NCBI GenBank assembly: GCA_040616305.1
Contig: CP159918.1
Coordinates: 372,001-436,000 of the forward strand
DNA: 64,000 nucleotides
Origin: UBA1876 sp003446665
GTDB lineage: Bacteria; Synergistota; Synergistia; Synergistales; Thermovirgaceae
Direction: 5' to 3'
Within the stretch, counting starts at the first letter, position 1. Each line of letters starts with the position of its first letter. Positions 33,378 through 42,169 of the stretch are shown piece after piece. Below the pieces are notes generated by a model. That model saw only the letters and a program-made list of their open reading frames with translations, was not told the origin of the DNA and made no database searches. The position numbers and the translations under genes were made by a program.

Positions 33378-34574
33378 ATGCCTTACATAGCAAACCGCGT
33401 ACGCGAGGGAGAAGAAGGGGTCTTCAGCCTCCTGCAGGGTTGGATAGCCGAGGCGCAAAAGGCAGGCAAGGAAATCATCAACCTGGGAATAGGAAGCCCG
33501 AACAGATGCCCCGAGGAACCCATACTGGAGGCCGCACTCGAATCGGCGAAGGAGCATTGCTCCTATGAATATCCTTTCATAGACCCTGAGCTTCCCAAAG
33601 CTATAGCGAAATGGTATGGGGAACGTTTTGGAGTCTCCCTGGACCCTAAGTGCGAGGTCGTTCCGCTTTGGGGGTCCCAGGAAGGTTTTGCTCATTTTCC
33701 CCTGGTTGCCATGGAAAGCGGCGACCTGTGCATTCTCCCCGACCCGGGATATCCCATCTATCATTACATGCCTACCATGGTGGATGGTTCTGCATGGTAC
33801 CTGCCACTGGAGGAGGATAACGGGTTCTTGCCGGATTTTGCCCGGATACCCGAAGACGTGGCAGCCAAGGCGCGGTTTATGGTGCTTAATTACCCCAACA
33901 ACCCCCTTGGTGTGGCAGCGGAGAAGAATGTCCTTGAAAAGGCCGTGACCTTCTGCAGGGAAAACGACATATGGCTCCTCTATGACAACGCTTACTGCGA
34001 ACTGGCTTACGACGGCTTCAGGCCGCCGAGCGTTCTCGAGATCGAAGGCGCCAGTGAGGTAGCGGTAGAGGTCAACTCTTTCTCGAAGACCTTCAACATG
34101 GCCGGGATGCGTATCGGTTTTGCCGTAGGGAACAAAGTTTTTCTGGAGGCCCTGGGAAGGCTGAAAAGCAACATCGATTACGGTCTTTACAAACCCGTAC
34201 AGAAGGCCGCCATATGTGCGCTGACCCACCCCGACAGGGACGAGATGATAGCCAGGACCCGGGCCATGTATCAGGCCAGGCGGGACGCCTTTTTAGGTGC
34301 GGCGGCGGAAAAGGGCTGGGTCGTCACTCCTCCCCGGGGCAGCATGTTCATTTGGGCCAAGGTGCCCGGCTGCACGGATGATATGGCTTTTGCCGAATTC
34401 TGCATCAAGGAGGCAGGCGTAGTGGTGACCCCGGGCCGTTCCTTTGGAAGGAAGGGGACCGGGTTCGTGCGGATTGGACTGGTAAAAGAGCCTGAGGTGC
34501 TTGCTGAAGGCGCGTCTCGCATTGCCGAAACTCTGGAAAAGTGGCGATGCGTCAGCCCTTCGGGTCAAAAATAG
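33378..34574 (+). CDS. Class I/II aminotransferase (LL-DAP/aspartate aminotransferase-like)
   Basis: A PLP-dependent aminotransferase of 398 residues. INLGIGSPNRCPEEP at the N terminus, DPGYPIYHY and LNYPNNPLGVA in the middle, and the PLP-lysine motif VNSFSKTFNMAGMRIGF near 240 are all intact. The sequence resembles the DapL/MJ0684-type group that includes LL-diaminopimelate and aromatic aminotransferases; the substrate cannot be decided. AAGGAGGATAAGGATAA precedes ATG 33378. Its 3' end overlaps the convergent Mut7-C gene by 23 bases. Confidence 0.87.
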   Translation: MPYIANRVREGEEGVFSLLQGWIAEAQKAGKEIINLGIGSPNRCPEEPILEAALESAKEHCSYEYPFIDPELPKAIAKWYGERFGVSLDPKCEVVPLWGSQEGFAHFPLVAMESGDLCILPDPGYPIYHYMPTMVDGSAWYLPLEEDNGFLPDFARIPEDVAAKARFMVLNYPNNPLGVAAEKNVLEKAVTFCRENDIWLLYDNAYCELAYDGFRPPSVLEIEGASEVAVEVNSFSKTFNMAGMRIGFAVGNKVFLEALGRLKSNIDYGLYKPVQKAAICALTHPDRDEMIARTRAMYQARRDAFLGAAAEKGWVVTPPRGSMFIWAKVPGCTDDMAFAEFCIKEAGVVVTPGRSFGRKGTGFVRIGLVKEPEVLAEGASRIAETLEKWRCVSPSGQK

Positions 34575-35313
34575 ATTTTTTAAGCGAAGCGGCCAGCTTC
34601 TCCCTGATGTGGGAGTGGTGACTCCCGCGCCAGTAGATCTGCCCACACCGGGGACACCGGGTAAAGGTGTTGTACATCAGACGGGTCAAGGGCTCGAGGC
34701 GGTCGATTATCTCTTCCTTTTCGACCGCTTCGAGGATACCGTTGCATGTAGGGCATCTGGAAAAAAGTTCTATCCTTTCTTCCAGCCCGAAAAAGGAGAC
34801 TATCTCGCCGAACTGGTCCCAGGGATCTGAAGTCCGGACGAGTCGCCCCCACGTAACGGCGTTTCTTTTCAGGAGTTCCCGGTCCCTGGTCAGAACGATC
34901 CTTCCTTCGCCTTCGGCTATCTCCGCTATGCGATCGTCGTCCCAGTCCGGATGGTAGAGCGTGTCAAACCCGGCAAGTCTCAGCAGCTTCGCCAGCCTTC
35001 CCACGTTTACGTCAACGATGAAAGAGACGTCTTCAAGGGGATTTGGGAAAAGAAGCGTAGCCCGAGTGACATCAACAGGAGGTGTGTGAGCCCACACGTG
35101 AAGTGTTTCCCCAAAACGAGGGATGTACATGAAAGAACATTCACAACCCTCACCGGTGGTAATGTACCCTACTTCGGTGTGCGGCACACCTTGAGACTCG
35201 ATAAGGTCCTTGGCGCAAGCCGTGCGAAAAAGCAGCCTGGCCGTCTCCGGTTTATTCTCGTTTCTTTTGAGGAGTGCTACCAGGTCTCCATGAAATTCCA
35301 GTCTGACTGACAT
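34552..35313 (-). CDS. Mut7-C RNase-domain protein with ubiquitin-like N-terminal domain
   Basis: A protein of about 253 residues. The N-terminal part (VRLEFHGDLVALLK) resembles the ubiquitin-like domain found in front of Mut7-C domains. The C-terminal Mut7-C domain has the PIN-like start FIVDVNVGRLAKLLRLAGFDT, acidic residues in DWDDDRI and LTRDRELLKR, and a zinc ribbon (SRCPTCNG, then TRCPRCGQIYWRGSHH). It is predicted to cut RNA, perhaps tRNA or other structured RNA; no activity is proven for this family branch. I prefer ATG 35313 because GGGGATGG lies at the right distance; ATG 35322 is possible. Confidence 0.78.
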   Translation of the reverse strand: MSVRLEFHGDLVALLKRNENKPETARLLFRTACAKDLIESQGVPHTEVGYITTGEGCECSFMYIPRFGETLHVWAHTPPVDVTRATLLFPNPLEDVSFIVDVNVGRLAKLLRLAGFDTLYHPDWDDDRIAEIAEGEGRIVLTRDRELLKRNAVTWGRLVRTSDPWDQFGEIVSFFGLEERIELFSRCPTCNGILEAVEKEEIIDRLEPLTRLMYNTFTRCPRCGQIYWRGSHHSHIREKLAASLKKSIFDPKG

Positions 35314-35407
35314 GGTTTCCATCCCCTTGCTCGAGGGTGCCGAAAGAATTGTTTATCAACAGAAGCCGCATGTAAAGCTAAAGCGTTTTGCTTGGGCCAG
35401 GGGTTTT

Positions 35408-36457
35408 TCAACGGTTTAAAAACCGACCCGCCAGTGCCCTCAGGAGCAAAAGAGACAGGACTATTGCGCTTGTGAGGGAGAAAAGCCCTGGTTCATCTTC
35501 TATGGCTTTTGCAAGCCATTTCGATGTGTCCAGTCCAAGAGTATTGTAAAGCATGTTAACCGCGAGCCCCAAAAGAAGAGAGGAAACAATGATCGTCGAA
35601 AGGTATATGGCAGACGCCTTCTTGCCAAGTATGCGGGTCACCACGGTCAGTGAGGTGACGTTCGTAGCAGGCCCGGCCAAAAGGAAAACCAGGGCTGCCC
35701 CCGGAGAAAGCCCTTTCAGCGCCAGGGAAGCGACGATGGGCGTGCTGGCAGTGGCGCACACGTAAAGGGGCGTGGAAACTGCCAGGGCCGCGAGCATGGA
35801 AAGCAGGCCCGTTCCAAGCGTTTCAGGGATGAGATCCGCCGGAAGAAGACCCTGGATCATTCCCGCCAGTAGTACGCCCACAACGAACCATGGGCCTATA
35901 TCTTCCATTAGCTCCCCAAAACCGTAACGGAAGGCCTCGACCATTTTAGAACAGGTTGAGCCGTTTTCAGCAGGTGCCTTGCAGTCATCGCAGCAACAGG
36001 TATCGTCCGCGGAGGGCATTTCCTCCGTGTCGGGCGCTTCGTCGTCTTCTGTGGCCAATATTCCCAATCCTGTCGCGGCGGCCGTCAAAAAAGCGGCGAC
36101 AGGCCTTATCACTGTCATCAGGGGATCCAGGAGTGCCCATGTGACGGCGATGGAGTCGACGCCGCTTTCGGGCGTTGATACGAGGAATGCGCCTACGGCG
36201 CCTTTGCCTGCTCCCTGGCGCTTGAGTTCCGCCGCAGTGGGAAGTACCGAACAGCTACAAAGGGGCAGAGGTACACCCAGCAAGGCCGCCTTGAAGACCG
36301 ACATTATCCGGTTTTCACCCAGATGTTTTCTGACGAACCCGGAAGGAAGAAAGGCTTTCAAAAATCCCGACGCAAGAAAGCCGAAAAGCATGAATGGCGC
36401 CGATGCTACGAGGACCGACCAGGCCCCCTGGAGGATTGTTGCTAACAGGTCTATCAT
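35408..36457 (-). CDS. SO_0444/DUF318-type permease, putative Cu/Zn efflux transporter
   Basis: A 349-residue membrane protein with about eight to ten helices. The motifs VPLPLCSCSVLPTA and FLVSTPESGVDS, and the second-half GPATNVTSLTVV, are characteristic of the DUF318 permeases. A cytoplasmic loop between the two halves carries cysteine-rich TCCCDDCKAP, as expected for metal handling. Relatives are proposed to export copper, zinc or arsenic; the metal is not known here. A long perfect palindrome lies 14 bases upstream of the start codon and may be its operator. Confidence 0.78.
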   Translation of the reverse strand: MIDLLATILQGAWSVLVASAPFMLFGFLASGFLKAFLPSGFVRKHLGENRIMSVFKAALLGVPLPLCSCSVLPTAAELKRQGAGKGAVGAFLVSTPESGVDSIAVTWALLDPLMTVIRPVAAFLTAAATGLGILATEDDEAPDTEEMPSADDTCCCDDCKAPAENGSTCSKMVEAFRYGFGELMEDIGPWFVVGVLLAGMIQGLLPADLIPETLGTGLLSMLAALAVSTPLYVCATASTPIVASLALKGLSPGAALVFLLAGPATNVTSLTVVTRILGKKASAIYLSTIIVSSLLLGLAVNMLYNTLGLDTSKWLAKAIEDEPGLFSLTSAIVLSLLLLRALAGRFLNR

Positions 36458-36471
36458 TGAAATCGACTCCT

Positions 36472-36509
36472 AACCAAAACATGTTAGGTAATCCTAACAT
36501 GTTTTGGTT
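36472..36509. promoter_or_regulatory. Perfect 17-bp-arm palindrome between divergent genes
   Basis: AACCAAAACATGTTAGG (36472-36488), a TAAT centre, and the exact reverse complement (36493-36509). It lies between the starts of the DUF318 permease (36457, minus) and yjbQ (36552, plus). There is no U-run on either side, so it is not a normal terminator. The core TTAGGTAATCCTAA resembles DtxR/MntR-family metal-dependent repressor boxes, which suggests an operator for a metal-responsive regulator. Confidence 0.55.
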
Positions 36510-36551
36510 TAAGAATCAACGAAAGACTTTGAAGTCTGGGGGATTTGCAGG

Positions 36552-36950
36552 ATGGTGAAAACTTTGGGAATTTCCACGAGTGCCAGGTCTCAGATGGTGA
36601 ATATCACGCAGGAAGTCGCCGCGGCTGTCCTGGAATCAGGCGTAACAAGAGGGGTGTGCCGCGTTTTTGTGCCACACACGACGGCGGCCGTTACCATAAA
36701 TGAATCCGCCGATCCGGACGTTGCCGCAGACATATTGGCGGCCCTCGACGGACTGGTGCCGTGGAATGGCGGTTATCGCCACGGAGAGGGGAACTCGGCG
36801 GCTCATATCAAGGCCTCTTTAGTCGGGCCTGAACTTACGTTGCTGGTCGAAGACGGCAGGCTGGTTTTGGGAACCTGGCAGGGGGTTTTTCTGTGCGAGT
36901 TTGACGGGCCGAGAAAACGGAAGGTACTGGTCAGGGTGGACGAGGCCTGA
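36552..36950 (+). CDS. YjbQ/UPF0047 family protein (secondary thiamine-phosphate synthase-type)
   Basis: The 132-residue protein has the family signature FVPHTTAAVTINESADPDV and the C-terminal GTWQGVFLCEFDGPRKRKV. Family members form trimers and have weak thiamine-phosphate synthase activity, but their main role is unknown. It is divergent from the metal-type permease across the palindrome. ThiT is elsewhere, so this is not part of a thiamine operon. Confidence 0.88.
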   Translation: MVKTLGISTSARSQMVNITQEVAAAVLESGVTRGVCRVFVPHTTAAVTINESADPDVAADILAALDGLVPWNGGYRHGEGNSAAHIKASLVGPELTLLVEDGRLVLGTWQGVFLCEFDGPRKRKVLVRVDEA

Positions 36951-36964
36951 CTCCATGGAAAAAG

Positions 36965-37001
36965 AAGGGTGGAGCTTTAGGGGAAAGGTGACTCCACCCT
37001 T
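36965..37001 (-). terminator. Terminator of fprA
   Basis: A 10-bp stem (AAGGGTGGAG with CTCCACCCTT) with a 17-base loop. On the minus strand it is followed by TTCTTTTTCC, so it most likely ends the fprA transcript; on the plus strand there is no good U-run for yjbQ. Confidence 0.5.
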
Positions 37002-37032
37002 TGAGGCATTTTGTATCGGTTACGAATGTGTT

Positions 37033-38259
37033 TTAGTCCAGCGTGAATTTTTCGAGATAATCGCAGCTTTTAAGTTTTTCGGCGATGTTTTTGCCCAATT
37101 GCCAGCAGGCTGCCAGATCTTCCGGACCGGGTGCGGATTTTACTTCCACCTGCGGGCCGATTAGATCCCAGCCTCCTTTGGAGGCAAATGCCTGCAGGGC
37201 CTCGAGAGCCCCCTTGCTCCAGCTGTAGGAACCGACCAGTCCGAGGAAACGGTTTTTCATTTTCTTGTTCAGCAGGTGGTCCAGAAGCTCGTTCATTGGC
37301 GGGAAGAGCATCGTGTTGTAGGTGCAACTGGCAAGAACCAGCGCCTTGTATCTCCAGATGTCTCGGACGATGAAAGAAACGTGACTCCTGGAGATATCGT
37401 GGTATACCATATTTTCTATACCCTCTTCGGCCATTGCCCTGGCCACGGCGTCGGCGGTCTTTTGGGTATTGCCGTACATGGACCCGAAAACGATCACTGC
37501 GCCGCATTCGGTTTCGTGCCGACTCCACCGGTCATAAAGTTCGATAATTCTGCCCGGGTGTTTTCTGTGTATCGGCCCGTGGGAAGGGGCGATGATCCCA
37601 ATGTCTCCCAGGCCCTTGAGTTTCTCGATGGCCTTTTGGACCTGCGGGCTGTACCGACCTACGATATTGGAGAAATACCTGAGGATTTCTCCCTCGTAAT
37701 AGTTCATGTCCACTTCGTCGTCGAAAAGCCCTCCGTCAAGGGCCCCGAAACCGCCGAAGGCGTCGCAGGAAAAGAGCGTTTTCGTGGATGCGTCCCAGGT
37801 CACCATGGTCTCCGGCCAGTGCACCATGGGCACCATGAAAAACTGCAGTTTGCGACTCCCTATGTCGAGCAAGTCGCCGTCTTTCATGATAACGAGGTCG
37901 TCGGTGAGGGAATAGAAGCTTTCGAGCAGGTCTTTTGTCTTGGCGTTACCGACGATTTTCATTTCCGGGAAGATGCTTTTCAGGATCTTTACGGCACCGG
38001 AATGGTCGGGCTCCATGTGGTTGATTACAAGGTAGTCCAGTCCCCTTCCAGGTCCCAGAATTTCGCGTATCTTGTCGAGCAGGTCTGTCATGAAGGGACT
38101 TTTCACCGTATCGACCAAAACGGTTTTTTCGTCGTCTATGAGATAGCTGTTGTAGGTTACGCCACGCGGCAGGGGCCAGAGGGATTCGAAAAGGTCCGTC
38201 TGGTGGTCGTTAACGCCGACCCAGTGAATTCCGCGCGTGACGTTGATGGCTTGTGTCAT
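37033..38259 (-). CDS. fprA: Flavodiiron protein FprA
   Basis: A 408-residue A-type flavoprotein that reduces O2 to water or NO to N2O in anaerobes. The N-terminal metallo-beta-lactamase domain has the diiron ligands in HMEPDHSG (residues about 80-87) and VPMVHWPETM, followed by FSCDAFGGFG. The C-terminal flavodoxin domain has the FMN loop VFGSMYGNTQKTAD near residue 260. No rubredoxin domain is fused, so a separate electron donor is needed; none is adjacent. It is followed closely on the same strand by nothing else; otsA lies upstream, 28 bases away. Confidence 0.94.
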   Translation of the reverse strand: MTQAINVTRGIHWVGVNDHQTDLFESLWPLPRGVTYNSYLIDDEKTVLVDTVKSPFMTDLLDKIREILGPGRGLDYLVINHMEPDHSGAVKILKSIFPEMKIVGNAKTKDLLESFYSLTDDLVIMKDGDLLDIGSRKLQFFMVPMVHWPETMVTWDASTKTLFSCDAFGGFGALDGGLFDDEVDMNYYEGEILRYFSNIVGRYSPQVQKAIEKLKGLGDIGIIAPSHGPIHRKHPGRIIELYDRWSRHETECGAVIVFGSMYGNTQKTADAVARAMAEEGIENMVYHDISRSHVSFIVRDIWRYKALVLASCTYNTMLFPPMNELLDHLLNKKMKNRFLGLVGSYSWSKGALEALQAFASKGGWDLIGPQVEVKSAPGPEDLAACWQLGKNIAEKLKSCDYLEKFTLD

Positions 38260-38287
38260 TAGAATTCCTCCTTCTTTATTTATTTTC

Positions 38288-39841
38288 TCAGCTCCTTATA
38301 TCTTTCTCGGCGGCTTCGTAACCGAAGCCGCGGTTTTTCTGTTTTGGCCCCTGAGGCTGTATGGCGTGAAGGATAGGGGCCATTTCCGACTCGGGGAAGT
38401 CCACCAGTGCTCGACCGGTGGCCGCCCTGAGGTAGTTGTCCACCCACCAGAATACGTCCCTGCGCCTGATGTTTCGCCGCAGACGTCGCATGCGGTCGTG
38501 CTTTTCCCGGGGCTGCATGTTGACGGCGTTGTAAATGGCATCGGCTATCCCCTCAATATCATAAGAGTTTACCATGACGGCGTCTTTTTGCATCTGGGCG
38601 GCGGAACCCGCGAATTCGCTGAGGATGAGCACGCCTTTGTTGTCGATCTGGCAGGCGCAGTATTCTTTGGCGACCAGGTTCATTCCGTCCTTCAGGGGGG
38701 TAACAAGGGCGATGTCGGCTAAACGGTACAGTGAGACAAGTTCGGTTTTAGGAACCGATTTGTGCATGTAGTGGACAGGTACCCACCCCGGGGTCGTGAA
38801 TTCGCCGTTGATGGCGCTCACAAGCTGCTCTATACGTTCCCTCAAAGCCTTGTAGGCCGGCACTTCCTCCCTGCTTGGTACCACGATCTGGACGAGGGTG
38901 ATGTTTTCCCTGAGTTCGGGGTATTTTCTTAGCGCCATTTGGTATGCTCTCAGCCGCTCCGGTATGCCCTTGGTGTAGTCGAGGCGGTCAACGCCCAGAA
39001 TCACGGTGTTCCTGTGGAGCCGGTTGCGCTGTTCCTTGAGTAGATCTTTTACCTCCTCCGAAGCAGCGAGGCGCGCGAAGGAACGATAGTCGATGCTTAT
39101 GGGCATCTCGCCCACCTTTATCTTTCGATCCATGCAGTGGACCGTGACGATGGGCCCTCTGCCTTTTGTCCTGGTACCCGTGAACATGGCGCGGAGGCAA
39201 TCGACGAAATTCCTCCTGTCCCGAGCCGTCTGGAAGGCTATGAAATCGTACTCGAGAAAATCCCTGAGAAGCTCTGTTCTCCAGGGAAGTTTCAGAAAGA
39301 TGTCAAGAGGCGGAAAAGGGATGTGCAAAAAGAACACGGAGCGCCTTTTCACCTTGAGTTTTTTCAGCTGGGAGGCAACGGATATCAGCTGGTAGTCGTG
39401 GACCCATATAAAATCTTCTTCCCTGCTGTACCTCGAAACGGCTCGGGCGAACTTCTCGTTGACCAGCTTGTAGTACTTCCAGTATTCGGGTTCGAAATTG
39501 CAGTGACTTTGCAGGTCGTGAAAAAGCGGCCAGAGGACTTCGTTGGAAAAGCCGTAGTAGTATTTAGAGACCTCCTCGGCGGAGAGTCTCACGGGAAACG
39601 TCCTGTATCCCGCTTCCCTGGAGGCGGGACCCAGTATTTGACGGAGAGCGTCGGCGCCTATGTGTTCCGTTGTCCCCGTCCAGCCTATCCATATGCCGCC
39701 CCGGTTTTTGAGTATGGGGTTAAGGGCCGAAACAAGCCCTCCGGAAGAGGGGGTGACTTCCCATTTACCTTCTTTCTTTTCCAGTTTCAGGGGCAGCCTG
39801 TTGGAAATTATTACAAACCGGCTTATGTTTTTACCATCCAC
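38288..39841 (-). CDS. otsA: Trehalose-6-phosphate synthase OtsA (GT20)
   Basis: Transfers glucose from UDP- or GDP-glucose to glucose 6-phosphate. The 517-residue protein shows FVIISNRLPL and GGLVSALNPIL at the N terminus, WIGWTG, IWVHDYQLISV, GVDRLDYTKGIPERL and DGMNLVAKEYCACQ, the GT20 acceptor and donor-binding motifs. The phosphatase otsB is not in the window unless fused or distant; the C-terminal tail has no HAD motif. Trehalose may serve as a compatible solute. It is probably co-transcribed with fprA, since only 28 bases separate them. Confidence 0.9.
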   Translation of the reverse strand: MDGKNISRFVIISNRLPLKLEKKEGKWEVTPSSGGLVSALNPILKNRGGIWIGWTGTTEHIGADALRQILGPASREAGYRTFPVRLSAEEVSKYYYGFSNEVLWPLFHDLQSHCNFEPEYWKYYKLVNEKFARAVSRYSREEDFIWVHDYQLISVASQLKKLKVKRRSVFFLHIPFPPLDIFLKLPWRTELLRDFLEYDFIAFQTARDRRNFVDCLRAMFTGTRTKGRGPIVTVHCMDRKIKVGEMPISIDYRSFARLAASEEVKDLLKEQRNRLHRNTVILGVDRLDYTKGIPERLRAYQMALRKYPELRENITLVQIVVPSREEVPAYKALRERIEQLVSAINGEFTTPGWVPVHYMHKSVPKTELVSLYRLADIALVTPLKDGMNLVAKEYCACQIDNKGVLILSEFAGSAAQMQKDAVMVNSYDIEGIADAIYNAVNMQPREKHDRMRRLRRNIRRRDVFWWVDNYLRAATGRALVDFPESEMAPILHAIQPQGPKQKNRGFGYEAAEKDIRS

Positions 39842-40150
39842 AGGCTATATCACTCCTTTTGCCGTGGGTTTTTATGCCTGGCCAATTAAATTTTTTGAAA
39901 CCTCGCCCGTTGATCACAGCATCCCAGGCTGGGAAGACCCTCTGGCGCTGTTTTGTAGAAGGAAAGGCTTTGCTTTTCGGTAATGAATGGAGAAAGGGTA
40001 TCAGAAGTTTAGCCTGCAGGGCCTTGCCGGGATTTACAAAGACGTCCTCCCGAGAATAAGGGAGCTGAATATTACAAAACTGTTATTATATATTATAAAG
40101 GAACATCTTTGATTGGGAAAACCTGCAAAAAAGGGGAAGGGGTTGCTTGC
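39842..40150. other. Divergent intergenic region between otsA and rpiA
   Basis: No gene is seen in these 309 bases. The best promoter candidate for rpiA is TTACAA (40072-40077), 16 bases, TATAAA (40094-40099). An otsA promoter on the other strand is less clear: ATAAAA lies near 39870-39875 with a poor -35. Confidence 0.4.
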
Positions 40151-40873
40151 ATGCCCGAAGCAAAGAGTTCGGCCCATGGAACCGACTCGATGAAGGAAGC
40201 GGCGTCCGAAAGGGCGCTTTCTTTTGTCAAAAGCGGCATGACACTCGGTTTGGGAACGGGGTCCACGGTGGAAATTTTCCTGTCGAAGCTGGCGAACGCA
40301 CTGAGAAACCGTTTAGTTGTCGACGTATGGGGTGTGGCGACTTCTGAAAGAACCGCGAAAGAGGCTGTAAGGTTAGGGATTCCCTTGACAGATCTCGACG
40401 ACAGGGGAGTGGACCTTTGCATAGACGGAGCCGACTGCGTCACTCCTGATCTGACCCTCGTCAAGGGTTACGGGGGAGCGCTGTTCAGGGAGAAAATAGT
40501 GGCAGAGTCAGCCCGGGAATTCATTGTAATCGTCGATGAAAGCAAGCTTGTAGAAAAAGCGGGAGGGCGGGGGTTCCCCATTCCCGTGGAGATAGAGCCT
40601 TTTGGATTCATATGGACCATGAAACGTCTCTTCGAGACCTGTGGCAAGCCCGTACTAAGGCGCGATGAGCAGCGCAACGAGCCTTTTTTGACCGACGGGG
40701 GACATTTTATAGTTGACGTAGTGACGGAAGACGCCATAGATCCCGAGCGGTTCGAGACATTGGTAAAAAAAATACCTGGTGTTATAGAGTCGGGGATTTT
40801 CCTCGAAATGGCCCACCTGGCGCTTGTGGGTACTCCCTCAGGTGTAAGGGAAATCAGGCGACAGGAGAGTTAG
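40151..40873 (+). CDS. rpiA: Ribose-5-phosphate isomerase A
   Basis: Interconverts ribose 5-phosphate and ribulose 5-phosphate in the pentose phosphate pathway, the step after ribokinase. Motifs: MTLGLGTGSTVEIFLSKL, DLCIDGADCV, LVKGYGGALFREKI (catalytic region) and VDESKLVEKAG, with the last part LTDGGHFIVDV. ATG 40151 follows GGGGAAGGGG with 8 bases of spacing; a start at 40109 has none. Length about 240 residues is typical. Confidence 0.93.
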   Translation: MPEAKSSAHGTDSMKEAASERALSFVKSGMTLGLGTGSTVEIFLSKLANALRNRLVVDVWGVATSERTAKEAVRLGIPLTDLDDRGVDLCIDGADCVTPDLTLVKGYGGALFREKIVAESAREFIVIVDESKLVEKAGGRGFPIPVEIEPFGFIWTMKRLFETCGKPVLRRDEQRNEPFLTDGGHFIVDVVTEDAIDPERFETLVKKIPGVIESGIFLEMAHLALVGTPSGVREIRRQES

Positions 40874-41318
40874 GCGGTTCGAACTGTCCTGCCGCTATTG
40901 AGACGGTGCCTTTTTCCGCCAAATCATTAATTGCATGTCCCCCGCAGGTTGGGTTGCTTCGCGCAATTGCCATGCTTGTTCATCGCTTGCGAACTTGAAT
41001 GCCTGCATGAAATTTGTCATGGCTTTTCTTGTGCGGTGGCAGGTACCGAGCGACAGGGTATCCCTCTCATGGTCTGGTCAATGCTCCCTTCAAGGGGAGG
41101 AGATTTGGCCTTGACTTTATGTCGACAAACGACATAATTATTGTGTGGTCATGTCGACTTGAACGGGAATTTTCAAAAGAAATACAGTTTTTCGTTTCTC
41201 TCACCTGTTAAAACAGGCAGGGAGCAGTTGGGGATACGGGGAGCGTTTTGAGAACCCCTTGTTCAGGTGTTGCTGGCTCCGTCGTTAGTACCATGAAGGC
41301 TGGAAAGAGAGGGACAGG
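40874..41318. promoter_or_regulatory. Intergenic region with promoter of the amidohydrolase operon
   Basis: These 445 bases hold no recognisable gene. A good promoter is TTGACT (41111-41116), 16 bases, CATAAT (41133-41138). The octamer ATGTCGAC, which contains a palindromic GTCGAC, occurs at 41119-41126 inside the spacer and again at 41151-41158, 32 bases apart, so both sites lie on the same DNA face and could bind a dimeric repressor such as the GntR protein encoded by the last gene of the operon. A small CCTGTTTTAACAGG-like inverted repeat lies near 41203-41216. Confidence 0.4.
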
Positions 41319-42050
41319 ATGATCTACAAATGCGCACCGGGGCAAGTCAGTTACGGGGAGGCCATCGGAATCCTCCTTATCGAAAACTACGTGCCTTTCA
41401 TTCCAGGAGACGTGGCAAACGCCACGACCTATGATTACCCGGTCAGGTTCCAAAGAATCAAAGGAGTTACCCACAGGCATCTTTTTTCCCACGACCTTTC
41501 TGTAAAGGGAAAAGTCCTTGAAGCAGCCCTGGAGTTGAAGAAAGAAGGAGTTCGCGCGATAACCGGAGATTGCGGGTTCCTGGCGCTCTTCCAGGAAGAA
41601 ATCAAAGAAACCGTTGGATTACCGGTGTTCCTCTCAAGCCTTCTCCAATTGGCATTCATCGAAAAAATCATTCCCTCGAAAAGCAAAATCGGCATAATAA
41701 CCGCTAATGCGCCCGCCTTGACGGATTCTATTCTCGAAGCTATAGGCGCGCCGCAAAGGTCGGGACTCGCCATATATGGGCTCGAGAATGCGGAAGAGTT
41801 CAAAAAAGCCGTCTTCGACGAGTCTGGCAGCCTGGACACGGATATCATCGAATCGGAAGTGGTCGAGGTTGCCAAAACCATCGTGAAGGAAAACCCCGAA
41901 GCGGGCGTCCTGCTTTTGGAATGCAGCCTTCTTCCACCCTATGCCGCGGCCGTTTCACGGGAAACGGGGCTCCCGGTCTTCGACTATGTCACGATGATCG
42001 ACTATGTGCATTCAGCAGTCGTTAAGAAGGCGTATTCCGGGCACATGTAG
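41319..42050 (+). CDS. Asp/Glu/hydantoin racemase-superfamily protein
   Basis: A 243-residue alpha/beta protein with two cysteines in the positions used by cofactor-independent racemases and maleate isomerases: ITGDCGFLALFQ near residue 87 and LLLECSLLPPYA near residue 200. The substrate is unknown. It opens an operon with an M24 hydrolase, an M20 hydrolase and a GntR regulator; in ectoine-use clusters a protein of this superfamily (EutA) also sits with an M24 hydrolase, so a role in handling an unusual acyl-amino acid is possible. Confidence 0.7.
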   Translation: MIYKCAPGQVSYGEAIGILLIENYVPFIPGDVANATTYDYPVRFQRIKGVTHRHLFSHDLSVKGKVLEAALELKKEGVRAITGDCGFLALFQEEIKETVGLPVFLSSLLQLAFIEKIIPSKSKIGIITANAPALTDSILEAIGAPQRSGLAIYGLENAEEFKKAVFDESGSLDTDIIESEVVEVAKTIVKENPEAGVLLLECSLLPPYAAAVSRETGLPVFDYVTMIDYVHSAVVKKAYSGHM

Positions 42051-42169
42051 ATGCCGGGTATTTCGATAACGGGGGATGTTTCTTTTTTTGAACGGGGAAT
42101 CGTGTTGGTTTGAAGTGTCTTGAGCTCAGTGGACGGGATTCAGGAAAAAATTTTATGGAGGTGGGAAAT

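Noticed and set aside
37276..38262. 328-codon plus-strand frame opposite fprA
   Set aside because: It has no ribosome-binding site or family motif; fprA on the other strand is complete.
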